From Mongoliibacter ruber (GTDB taxonomy: Bacteria; Bacteroidota; Bacteroidia; Cytophagales; Cyclobacteriaceae), in assembly GCF_003003005.1 (NCBI RefSeq), contig NZ_PVTR01000006.1:62001-126000 (forward strand): a stretch of 64,000 bases of DNA. Reading direction: 5' to 3'. Position numbers and translations under genes: made by a program. Below the pieces are notes generated by a model that saw nothing but the letters and a program-made list of their open reading frames with translations, was not told the DNA's origin and searched no databases. Positions 28,371-36,010 of this stretch are shown here, piece after piece. Position 1 is the stretch's first letter. Each line of letters opens with the position of its first letter.

Positions 28371-28437
28371 TTCTTTGTGCCTTGGTGTCCGAGTGGCCTG
28401 ATTCAAAATAGCCACAAAGACACTACGGCACAAAGAA
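28371..28437. repeat. REP-like imperfect inverted repeat
   Basis: Two 27-base arms, 28371-28397 and 28411-28437, match at 22 of 27 positions (TTCTTTGTGCC ends are perfect) around a 13-base loop. The mismatches sit in two blocks, as in bulged stem-loops. No T-run follows; possibly a REP-type palindrome. Confidence 0.6.
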
Positions 28438-28463
28438 TTTCCCCGACCTCGTTTATCTTTTAA

Positions 28464-28614
28464 ATGTATATCCGCTTTCATACCAGTAGAATCTAAATAA
28501 TAGAATTAACCTGTGATTTCGAACCAATATCTATAAATATCCAATATCTATTAGTATCCGTTTGCCAATAAACCCTCGTTTAATTGACTAGTGGCATGAT
28601 TGAGGATAATCATA
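28464..28614 (+). repeat. MITE-like dispersed repeat, copy 1
   Basis: About 151 bases, near-identical to copies at 47284 and 58811. The left end ATGTATATCCGC and the reverse complement of the right end (TATGATTATCC) form an imperfect terminal inverted repeat. This copy has a degenerate right end (GAGGATAAT). It lies between the enolase-superfamily gene and the BASS transporter gene. Confidence 0.8.
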
Positions 28615-28712
28615 ATATCCAATATCTACAAGTATCGGAGTGTCAAATGACATCATTGTATTTAGTAGGTAGCAGAATAGCGAATACTCATATTCTTTAT
28701 AAAAAACCCTAA

Positions 28713-29798
28713 ATGCCTACCTCCATCTATAAATTTTGTTTTGTTGCAGCGGGGATCCTATTCCTTCTTGCAGCCATCAACCAATATTTTCTTTTCATAC
28801 CCTACCCTGGTGTAATCTGGATCTTGTTTTGGGTACTATTAGGTATTGGAATACGTGGTCAGGAAGCCTTAAAAGGTTATACCTATACAGTAATGATTTT
28901 TGCAGCAGTGACTGCTGCGATGTTTTATCCAAACTGGTTTACTACTTGGGGAGGCTTTACCCTTAGTGGCTTGATAGTCCCGCTACTACAATTAATTATG
29001 TTTGGTATGGGAACCTCCATGAGCCTAAAGGATTTTCATGGAGTCATCAAAATGCCTCGAGGAGTTCTAGCAGGGGTTTTATGTCAATTCACCATCATGC
29101 CCTTTATCGGTTTTGCCTTGGCCAAAGGAAGTGGCCTACCTCCTGAGATTGCTGCAGGAATCATATTGGTAGGTTGTTCACCAAGTGGGATGGCCTCCAA
29201 TGTGATGAGTTTTTTGGCCAAAGCCAATTTGGCGCTTTCCATTACCATTACTGCAGTAACTACCATGCTGGCACCCTTCGTCACGCCGGCTTTGATGGGT
29301 TGGCTGGCAGGGGAATTTGTAGAAGTGGACATCCTCAAGATGATGATGGACATTGTCAAAATCGTGATTATCCCTATTGGTGCAGGACTGCTTTTCAACA
29401 GGTTTTTCAGTGGCAAAGTCAAATGGCTGGATGATGCCATGCCGCTTTTGTCTATGATTGCCATAGGGGTCATCATTGTAATCATCACCGCTGCCGGGAG
29501 GGACTCATTATTATCTATTGGCCCAATATTGATTGGCTTGGTCGTCATCCATAACCTGAGTGGGTATACCCTTGGGTATTGGGCAGGTAAACTCTTCCGC
29601 ATGGATGAAAGAGACTGCCGAACCATAGCCCTTGAAGTAGGCATGCAAAACGGAGGCCTTGCCTCAGGCATCGCCAAGGAAATGGGCAAAATCGCCACCG
29701 TAGGTTTGGCCCCTGCTGTCTTTGGACCATTTATGAACATTACGGGTTCAGTGCTGGCTTCGTATTGGCATAAGAAGGGGGTGAAGGGGGAGAAGTAA
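28713..29798 (+). CDS. Bile acid:sodium symporter (BASS) family transporter
   Basis: A 361-residue inner-membrane protein with about nine to ten hydrophobic segments. The BASS signatures are present: GMGTSMSLKDF, GCSPSGMASNVMSFLAK, GVLCQFTIMPFIG and EVGMQNGGLAS, covering the crossed-over sodium-binding helices. The family imports organic anions such as bile acids, pyruvate or pantoate with Na+. Between exported catabolic enzymes, it most likely imports their acid product; that is an inference. Confidence 0.88.
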   Translation: MPTSIYKFCFVAAGILFLLAAINQYFLFIPYPGVIWILFWVLLGIGIRGQEALKGYTYTVMIFAAVTAAMFYPNWFTTWGGFTLSGLIVPLLQLIMFGMGTSMSLKDFHGVIKMPRGVLAGVLCQFTIMPFIGFALAKGSGLPPEIAAGIILVGCSPSGMASNVMSFLAKANLALSITITAVTTMLAPFVTPALMGWLAGEFVEVDILKMMMDIVKIVIIPIGAGLLFNRFFSGKVKWLDDAMPLLSMIAIGVIIVIITAAGRDSLLSIGPILIGLVVIHNLSGYTLGYWAGKLFRMDERDCRTIALEVGMQNGGLASGIAKEMGKIATVGLAPAVFGPFMNITGSVLASYWHKKGVKGEK

Positions 29799-29940
29799 TT
29801 TTAGGTATAAAATATTTGTAGATACCTCCCATTCGAGAGATAGGGTGGATATCAATCAAAAGTATTGGTCTTAATTAAAATTTCCTCAGAGAGGACAGAA
29901 AAAGTACAATAATCTAATAAAAATCCCAAACCTTTAATAT
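29799..29940. other. Spacer after BASS gene
   Basis: Nothing recognised in the first 140 bases of this spacer; the rest of the gap to 30386 holds the degenerate toxin-antitoxin remnants described next. Confidence 0.4.
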
Positions 29941-30105
29941 TTACATCATTTTAGCTTTTTTAAGAATGGCATGAGCTTTCACCAACTCCTTACTAAAATC
30001 TACAGTAGAGCTTTTCGAAATAGATTTCTCAGCCATTTTAACAAATTTTTCAGCTTCCTTCTCTTTTTATACAGGGATACTTTTGATAGTCAATGCCATA
30101 ATCAT
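29941..30105 (-). pseudogene. Degenerate small antitoxin-like gene with in-frame stop
   Basis: In one frame this reads MIMALTIKSIPV, then a TAA at 30067-30069, then KEKEAEKFVKMAEKSIS and on to AHAILKKAKMM before a natural stop. The MALTIKSIPV opening and VDFSKEL middle resemble short Bacteroidota antitoxin-like proteins that I recall beside PIN-domain genes. One stop inside an otherwise coherent frame suggests a decayed gene. The antitoxin label comes from recalled resemblance and the nearby PIN fragment. Confidence 0.5.
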
Positions 30106-30204
30106 TAAAATTTACTACAAGATTCAATAACTGTTTTGAATAAAACAAATCATGTTTTAAGTAATGTCATTACAATGTAATCTTCAGGATAGTTATTTTT
30201 TTGG

Positions 30205-30264
30205 TTAACCAATTATGTTAAGCATAGCACTGAACACAATGTTAGTATCCACCACTACTTTCAT
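30205..30264 (-). pseudogene. N-terminal fragment of a PIN-domain toxin
   Basis: The minus strand reads MKVVVDTNIVFSAML then stops after 19 residues. This is the hallmark N-terminus of PIN-domain ribonucleases: the beta strand plus first catalytic Asp and Asn. The other catalytic acids are absent, so the gene is truncated. Coding-like sequence upstream on the same strand (about 30265-30350) may be the remains of its antitoxin. Confidence 0.6.
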
Positions 30265-30386
30265 AAGTCAAGTTGCTTTTTTGTTTTTTGCTACCTCCTT
30301 TTTTTGCCTCAGCGTCCAAGTCATCTGAGAATTTAAAAATTTTGGATTTACACAATTATAACTTGTAAAGAAATTCTTTAAACCCC

Positions 30387-31508
30387 TCAATCCGGAAACC
30401 TACTACCATCGATTCCTGGAATGATCTTAATGGCATTTTTGTAGTAGAGTTTCTTTAAGACTTCATCTGGCAAACCCAAACCGTACATGGCCCAAAAAGC
30501 ATGGTATTTTTTGTAATAGGGAAAATATTCGTCCTCGGTTTCCAAGACCCTGAAGTAGGTATAAAACTCTTCTTTGTTGTATGAATCTTTCCCAAAAAGC
30601 ACCCGATCTTGATATTTTTCAAAGAAGGCCCTTGCTCTTTTCGGTTGCCTCCCAAACTCCGCGATCACGGCTCCTATTCCAAAATACACATTGGAATATT
30701 TTTCCAAATGGGCTTCAGCAGCATCAAGGTTGTTGGCCATCCATCCCATGTGCGCATTGACAAAGGTTGTGTTGGGATGCTTTGCAAATACATGGTGCTG
30801 CTCGGCAATGATCTGCTCAAAAGGAGCTGGATTGGTATCACTTCGCTTTCTTCCAGGATTGAGTTTGAGTTCAAGCCAACGCTCATTATTGGCATCCATA
30901 GGTTCCCAAAAAGCCGCCGGATCGCCCGCATGTATCAATACCGGTATACCCAATTCACCTGCTTTTGCCCACACAGGATCAAGGTCAGGATGGTCTACAG
31001 GAACACGGTTTCCATTGATGTCATTGACCGACAAACCAAGGCTTTTGAAGATTTTCAAACCATTGGCTCCATTTTCAACATCTTTTTGCAAGTCAGCAAC
31101 CGCTTTTGCAGACCAACCTGGAGTCCCAAAGTCATTGAAGGAAAGGTTGGTAAATACTATAAACCTACCCGGTGCGACACCATTCATCCTACGGATCATG
31201 GAATACATGTACTCCTGACGGTCAATATCATCTCCATTTCGCGCATAGCCTCTTCCGCTAAGGTTGACCATTACACCCATGTTCAATTCGTCCATTTCAG
31301 GAACAAGTTTATTGGTGATCAATTCCTGACTGACATTCCATTGGTGACTATGGATATCAATAAAAGGGAATTTGGCTCTTTGGACAGGATTCTCAGGCAC
31401 TACCAAAGTAGAAGGAGGATTGTATTCCTCAAAACTCATCTCTTGGGCGAATAGGTTGCCAATGGCAAAGGTGAGTAAAAAAAGAATTGACAATAGTTTG
31501 AGTTTCAT
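30387..31508 (-). CDS. Exported amidohydrolase-family (TIM-barrel) hydrolase
   Basis: Start at 31508 (MKLKLLSILFLLTFAIG, signal peptide cut near FAQ); an upstream in-frame ATG at 31586 adds 26 residues without a clear role. The 373-residue body matches amidohydrolase_2: metal site HSH in IDIHSHQWN, further His residues in IHAGD and NAHMGW, and the catalytic Asp in FGKDSY. This branch includes LigI-type lactonases, decarboxylases and hydratases of aromatic or keto acids. It is convergent with the BASS gene and seems part of the same accessory region. Substrate unknown. Confidence 0.82.
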   Translation of the reverse strand: MKLKLLSILFLLTFAIGNLFAQEMSFEEYNPPSTLVVPENPVQRAKFPFIDIHSHQWNVSQELITNKLVPEMDELNMGVMVNLSGRGYARNGDDIDRQEYMYSMIRRMNGVAPGRFIVFTNLSFNDFGTPGWSAKAVADLQKDVENGANGLKIFKSLGLSVNDINGNRVPVDHPDLDPVWAKAGELGIPVLIHAGDPAAFWEPMDANNERWLELKLNPGRKRSDTNPAPFEQIIAEQHHVFAKHPNTTFVNAHMGWMANNLDAAEAHLEKYSNVYFGIGAVIAEFGRQPKRARAFFEKYQDRVLFGKDSYNKEEFYTYFRVLETEDEYFPYYKKYHAFWAMYGLGLPDEVLKKLYYKNAIKIIPGIDGSRFPD

Positions 31509-31591
31509 ACGGGTAAAAGGTCTTGGTTCTAAGAAATGTTTTCTGTGTTCGAAAACTTCAAAAAATCCTGTACTTATCCGCGCCACTCGTC

Positions 31592-31628
31592 AAAAAAATA
31601 CATGGCAGGTTTCCTAAACCTGCCATGT
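31592..31628 (-). terminator. Rho-independent terminator on the minus strand
   Basis: A perfect 13-bp stem, ACATGGCAGGTTT (31600-31612) with its complement at 31616-31628 and a 3-base loop, is followed on the minus strand by ATTTTTTTG. It ends transcription coming from the decayed ERCC4 gene and protects the promoter region of the amidohydrolase gene. Confidence 0.85.
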
Positions 31629-31673
31629 CTGACCTATCCCTTGTAAACACTTGGTTCATCCTCTTCTCTACCA

Positions 31674-32355
31674 TCACTCACCTAAAACCATTCTCATTTG
31701 TCTGGCAATGGTCTTTCCTATTCCTTCCACTTTAACCAATTCCGATTCAGGGGAAATGAAAACATTTTGAAGACTTCCAAAATATTGGATCAAACGCTCT
31801 GCCCGATCGGCTCCAATTCCCGGAAACCCCTCTAGAACATGCACGTTCTGCTTAAAAAAAGATCAGTTTTTTTTGAATTTAGGTTTCAGCCTAGGAAAAA
31901 ATCTAAAATCATTCAACTTATCCTTGGTAAGCTGTTTGTAGCTTTGAAGCATGATTGAAATGGTCTGCTTTTGAGATTTTGACCTTATAACAGGAATTTT
32001 AAAGACCAAAGAAATGGAGATAATGATCCCTTGGATGGCATTTTTCTTAAACCCCGTTTCTCTAAACTCTTTTTCTTTTCCTTCCAGAATCAAACAAGAT
32101 TTAATGTTTGAATTGGCCTACTTAGCAATTTGTTTAAAAAGCCTACCATCCTTGACAGAAGCACAAAAATCTGCTATTGATTTTCTTTCAACCAACAAAT
32201 CATTATCCAAAAGATAGTCTCCAACAAGCAAACGTTCTTTTCTGACAATTATATTTTTACAATCAAGGATTTGATCAACGATTGTTTGTGGCTCCCTATC
32301 ATCTTTAACAATCTGTAAAGGATAGAATTTAGTGTCTTTTAAAAAAATTTTCCAT
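31674..32355 (-). pseudogene. Decayed ERCC4-domain nuclease with helix-hairpin-helix tail
   Basis: Read on the minus strand, a start MENF at 32355 is followed by a homopolymer (T7; T6 would stay in frame), then FYPLQIVKDDREPQTIV, LLVGDYLL and LLVERKSIADF, the ERCC4 nuclease core with the DDRE and ERKxxxD catalytic motifs. A TAG interrupts the frame at 32118-32120, and a TGA at 31863-31865; the same frame then continues to VLEGFPGIGADRAERL and VEGIGKTIARQM, two helix-hairpin-helix motifs. The intact parent would be about 226 residues, an XPF/MUS81-like structure-specific nuclease. Three lesions make it a pseudogene. Confidence 0.8.
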
Positions 32356-32399
32356 ATTGATACATGCTGCTATCAATTAAAAATACACAACAACAATTA

Positions 32400-32442
32400 T
32401 TTTCAAAAAGGAGAGGGCTTTTTGCCCTTTCCTTTTTGAAAA
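32400..32442 (-). terminator. Long hairpin terminator after thiL
   Basis: A 19-base arm (32400-32418) pairs with 32424-32442 around a TTTTT loop, with one G-T wobble. The stem includes a T-rich segment at its base on the minus strand. Position just past the thiL stop fits a terminator. Confidence 0.75.
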
Positions 32443-32446
32443 TATC

Positions 32447-33475
32447 TTAAAAATGCTTCCAGCCTTGTGCCTTCAAGGCAACAGCGGGTCCTGATTTGGT
32501 GACCAGGTTTTTGCCATCTTCTTCCTTGTTGACATAGCCGATAAAGTGTATGTCCGGATGCTTTTCCAGCTTTTTGAAATCTTCCTGTGTGATGGTAAAG
32601 AGCAATTCGTAATCTTCTCCTCCATTCAGTACGCAGGTCGTCGGATCCATATTCAGTTCTACAGCCGTATCATAAGTCTGTTTGTCTATTGGAAGTTTGT
32701 CTTCATAAATAGTGACTCCTACTTTGGAAGACTTACAGATATGAAAAAGCTCAGAAGCCAAACCATCCGACACATCGAGCATACTGGTCGGAACCACTCC
32801 CATTTCCCTCAACTCATGGATGATATCCATTCTGGCGTCAGGACGGAGTTGCCTTGCTGTTACAATTTGGTACTTATCTAACTCAGGCTGCATATTCGGA
32901 TTGGCCAAAAACACCTGTTTTTCTCTTTCCAATACCTGCAAACCTATAAATGCGCCTCCCAAGTCACCTGTCACGCAGATGATGTCATTTTCCTTGGCAC
33001 CAGAACGGTAACTCAATTGTTCCTTTTGGGCTTCACCAATGGCGGTAATGGAAATAACCAAACCAGACCTTGAAGAAGTGGTATCTCCTCCAATCAAGTC
33101 TACTCCAAAGTGTTCACAAGCTGCATTGATCCCAGAATACAAGGCCTCCACAGCTTCTACCGAAAACCTGTTGGTGATCGCAATACTTACTGTAATTTGT
33201 TTTGGAATGGCATTCATGGCAGCCACGTCAGATATATTGACAGCAACAGCCTTGAATCCCACATGCGGCAGAGGAGCATATGACAGGTCAAAATGTACCC
33301 CTTCTAAAAGCAAATCTGTGGTCACTACCTTTACATGGTCGCCAGCCGCTATTACTGCAGCATCGTCACCGATTCCTTTTAAAGTAGATTCTTGATTGAT
33401 TTTAACCTTTTGATGGAGACGGTCTATCAGACCAAACTCTCCCAATTCACCTATTTCTGTTCTTTTTTCAGACAT
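32447..33475 (-). CDS. thiL: Thiamine-monophosphate kinase
   Basis: Makes thiamine pyrophosphate from thiamine phosphate and ATP. The start at 33475 gives MSEKRTEIGELGEFGLIDRL (342 residues), the usual beginning; the longer TTG start at 33532 lies inside a promoter box. Family motifs are GDDAAVI, TDLLLEGVHFDLSY, VNISDVAAM, GGDTT, TGDLGGA, LDVSDGL and NGGEDYELLF, with the aspartates that hold Mg-ATP. TPP is needed by the E1 dehydrogenase gene at 52625. Confidence 0.95.
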   Translation of the reverse strand: MSEKRTEIGELGEFGLIDRLHQKVKINQESTLKGIGDDAAVIAAGDHVKVVTTDLLLEGVHFDLSYAPLPHVGFKAVAVNISDVAAMNAIPKQITVSIAITNRFSVEAVEALYSGINAACEHFGVDLIGGDTTSSRSGLVISITAIGEAQKEQLSYRSGAKENDIICVTGDLGGAFIGLQVLEREKQVFLANPNMQPELDKYQIVTARQLRPDARMDIIHELREMGVVPTSMLDVSDGLASELFHICKSSKVGVTIYEDKLPIDKQTYDTAVELNMDPTTCVLNGGEDYELLFTITQEDFKKLEKHPDIHFIGYVNKEEDGKNLVTKSGPAVALKAQGWKHF

Positions 33476-33529
33476 AATAAATTCTTTCATAATGGCAGAG
33501 ATAAAAAATCCGCCTTTCGCTATTGCCTG

Positions 33530-33537
33530 CAAAATTA
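33530..33537 (-). promoter_or_regulatory. -7 box of thiL (TAATTTTG on minus strand)
   Basis: CAAAATTA on the plus strand reads TAATTTTG on the minus strand, 55 bases upstream of the thiL ATG. An exact consensus match, though no clear -33 element is seen. Confidence 0.5.
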
Positions 33538-33691
33538 AGCTTTATAATTTAAACCTAGGTATTGGTTTTATGATGAATCGATGAATTGACTAACTGAGGG
33601 ACTACCAATGACAGATTTGTAGGGTTCGTCACCCTGAGATTTTAACATTTAGGAAATGTACAGAAAAAAGAATGACATCTCTTGCTGCGTC

Positions 33692-33723
33692 ATTCTGATC
33701 CCGATCTTTATCGGGATCAGAAT
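33692..33723. repeat. Perfect 14-bp hairpin in spacer
   Basis: ATTCTGATCCCGAT (33692-33705) pairs perfectly with 33710-33723 over a 4-base loop. It sits in a repeat-rich spacer between thiL and an outer-membrane gene. Confidence 0.7.
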
Positions 33724-33795
33724 CTCCTACCTTACAGCTTATGAGACTCTTCCTCCGTATAGCTATCGGGATCAGGGTGACGAGCCCTAGTTTAT

Positions 33796-33955
33796 GTCAT
33801 TGGTAGTGAAGCGAAAGCCTGCCCCGTCCCGTCCCGATAAATATGGGGATATCGGGATATCGGGATATCGGGACGGGACGGGGCATCATCCTTTGACAGT
33901 AGGAGATCCCTCGCAATACTGCGGGACAGGCTTTCACTACGTTCAGGATGACGTA
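33796..33955. repeat. Composite palindromic repeat element
   Basis: Core arms GCCCCGTCCCGTCCCGATA (33821-33839) and 33866-33884 are perfect 19-base inverted repeats. The loop side holds about three copies of GATATCGGG in tandem. Outside, sequences with GTAGTGAAnGCCTG flank both sides in inverted orientation. The element resembles REP-type spacer repeats seen in Bacteroidota; no gene inside. Confidence 0.7.
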
Positions 33956-34020
33956 CACCAACTGTCATTTCCTTTCTGTAAATGCTAAATTTTAAATACT
34001 CAGAATGCCACTGGAGAATG

Positions 34021-34611
34021 TTATTCCTTTTTTCCAAAAAACGACGAAGTGGTAAACACTAACCTTAGTCCTATATGATAAACTCCGGAATTCTGATCTG
34101 AACTCAGCCCTCTCGCCTGAAACATGGGGTTGATCAAAATCTTGTTACTATCATTGATACTGACTTGATAACCAATCCCAAAACCATATCCAGTATCAAA
34201 GGTATTTTCTTCCATATTCCAGGAAATATTGGGGCCTCCATTGAAAAAAACACGAGGAGAAACATTCCATTTCAGGTAAAAAGGTGCTGTAATTAAATTT
34301 TCCCAGTCATTATACTCTACAATATCTGGAAAGTTGGGATTGCCCCCTGCCCGGATTAAAAACCTGGAACGTGAGTAAGTAAGCCCTGTTTCAACATCAA
34401 ATTTTGGGGAAATCGTCCGGATATAAGTGACCCCAATCGCGAAATACTCCCTAGGATAAAAACCTGGCCCTCCTATATACTCCCTACCTTCAAGAGAAAA
34501 ATATCCAAATTCAACATTTCCGCCCCAATGGTTTTTTTGGGCCTTCGTTTCAGTGACAAATAAAACCAGAAAGAAAATTCCCAAGATTAAGATAACTTTT
34601 AAATTGTCCAT
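34021..34611 (-). CDS. Outer membrane protein, paralogue 1
   Basis: A 196-residue protein with signal peptide (MDNLKVILILGIFFLVLF, cut near TKA). Beta strands such as KFDVETGLTYSRSRF and APFYLKWNVSPRVFFNGGPN match the same positions of the neighbouring gene. Predicted small outer-membrane barrel; no catalytic motif. The two genes lie 33 bases apart in the same direction and are probably a tandem duplication. Confidence 0.6.
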   Translation of the reverse strand: MDNLKVILILGIFFLVLFVTETKAQKNHWGGNVEFGYFSLEGREYIGGPGFYPREYFAIGVTYIRTISPKFDVETGLTYSRSRFLIRAGGNPNFPDIVEYNDWENLITAPFYLKWNVSPRVFFNGGPNISWNMEENTFDTGYGFGIGYQVSINDSNKILINPMFQARGLSSDQNSGVYHIGLRLVFTTSSFFGKKE

Positions 34612-34644
34612 AGGCTTAGCTGTTTATTTGGTTGAGAGCATATT

Positions 34645-35226
34645 TTATTCATTAGACGACTCAAAAACAAATATCGTCCTGATTCCCAACTGCGTGTTTC
34701 CATCCCAATTAGTCGGGAAATATGGGTTCGCATTAAACGTCGGTCCAATCAATAAAGCATACTTTTCTCCCAAATTGAATTCTTTGCCTACAACCAAAGA
34801 AAACCCTAACCGAAAAAATCCAAAGGATTCATTGGAGGAATGTACCAAGTTGGGGCCAGCTTGAAAAAAGAACCTTTGGGGAAGCCATAGCCTCAAATTA
34901 GCAGGTATTATCCAATAATTCATGGCAGTATTGTAAGGCGGGGCTGGTGCTCCCTGTGGGAGTATTGGAACTACCCTGAATTGATTATTGGTATATATTA
35001 TTCCTGTTTCGAATTCCCATTTTTCTGAAATGGGTTTCATATAAAGCAAACCAATATCAAAAAAATATCTCCCTTCAAATATTGGCGCAAAGTCTGCAAA
35101 ACTCGGTATGTAACCAGGATTACCGTAAGACGCCTGAACACCAAACCTTGACTTTCCGGTACCTTGGGCAAAACCCGATCCAGCACAAATCATAAAAGCA
35201 GCAATGATAAAAATGGATTTTTTCAT
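34645..35226 (-). CDS. Outer membrane protein, paralogue 2
   Basis: A 193-residue protein with signal peptide (MKKSIFIIAAFMICAGSGFA, cut near AQG). It has the same layout as its neighbour: EFETGIIYTNNQFR aligns with DVETGLTYSRSRF, and RFFFQAGPNLVHSS with RVFFNGGPNISWN. Likely co-transcribed with paralogue 1, which lies downstream. Function unknown. Confidence 0.6.
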   Translation of the reverse strand: MKKSIFIIAAFMICAGSGFAQGTGKSRFGVQASYGNPGYIPSFADFAPIFEGRYFFDIGLLYMKPISEKWEFETGIIYTNNQFRVVPILPQGAPAPPYNTAMNYWIIPANLRLWLPQRFFFQAGPNLVHSSNESFGFFRLGFSLVVGKEFNLGEKYALLIGPTFNANPYFPTNWDGNTQLGIRTIFVFESSNE

Positions 35227-35368
35227 ATATTATTTAGAATAAATATGTTGTGAGAATATCGTCAGGCTGACAAAAGTATCACTCTCACGCTACCCCAATA
35301 TCACTTAATATCCAAATATCAACTAATATCATTTTAATCTATTTAGTACCTCAATAAATTCGAATAAT

Positions 35369-35767
35369 CTATTTCTCTTGACACAATTCCACCAATACCC
35401 CATTCGTGGATTTTGGATGCAGAAAGACTACAAGTTTATTATCAGCGCCCTCTTTTGGCGTTTCATTCAATATTTCAAATCCGGCTTTCTTTAATCTCTC
35501 GACCTCTGCATAGATATCGGCCACGTCAAAGGCTATATGGTGAATTCCTTCAGATTTCTTGGTGATAAATTTGGCTATTGGACTGTCTTCTCTGGTGGCT
35601 TCCAAAAGCTCGATTTTGGTCTCACCTACCTGAAAAAACGATGTTTTCACCCCCTCTCCCTCAACCGATTCTTCTTTGTAAGATTCTTTTCCTAGCAACC
35701 TTTTAAAAAGTTCATTGGATTTTTTCAAATCAGCTACCGCAATTCCCAAGTGTTCTATTTTTCTCAT
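35369..35767 (-). CDS. mce: Methylmalonyl-CoA epimerase
   Basis: A 132-residue vicinal-oxygen-chelate protein that interconverts (R)- and (S)-methylmalonyl-CoA in propionate metabolism. The start KIEHLGIAV, the KIELLEATRED strand, EGIHHIAFDV and the C-terminal VLVELCQEK give the metal-binding His and Glu residues of the family. It stands alone, with a -7 box upstream. Confidence 0.95.
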   Translation of the reverse strand: MRKIEHLGIAVADLKKSNELFKRLLGKESYKEESVEGEGVKTSFFQVGETKIELLEATREDSPIAKFITKKSEGIHHIAFDVADIYAEVERLKKAGFEILNETPKEGADNKLVVFLHPKSTNGVLVELCQEK

Positions 35768-35793
35768 AACAATATATTTCTACCCAGATCAAT

Positions 35794-35801
35794 CAAATTT
35801 A
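35794..35801 (-). promoter_or_regulatory. -7 box of mce (TAAATTTG on minus strand)
   Basis: CAAATTTA on the plus strand is TAAATTTG on the minus strand, 26 bases before the ATG. No -33 element is obvious. Confidence 0.45.
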
Positions 35802-36010
35802 CACTAAAAAATTAAAAGTCAGATTAATCAATGGAGTTTTCAACACTCAGATTACAGCCATTAAACGTGAGTCTTTGAATCCATTTTACTCTGCATCAAT
35901 CTGCAAAATCTGCGGGAGATTTTATATTCTCACCTTCAAAATTCCATTTTTCTACAAATGAATCTAAAGAAAAACTTAACTTCATCATCCTTACCAAATC
36001 TATTTTTAAA

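Noticed and set aside
28260-28463. A 67-residue frame after the enolase-superfamily gene
   Set aside because: It starts inside that gene and runs through the REP-like palindrome; no domain.
29084-29740. A 218-residue frame opposite the BASS gene
   Set aside because: Antisense of a strong transporter gene; translated sequence is Met/Pro/Ala-rich without motif.
30609-31454. A 281-residue frame opposite the amidohydrolase gene
   Set aside because: Antisense shadow of a clear hydrolase with catalytic motifs on the other strand.
33794-34037. Small frames in the thiL spacer
   Set aside because: They translate the palindromic repeats.
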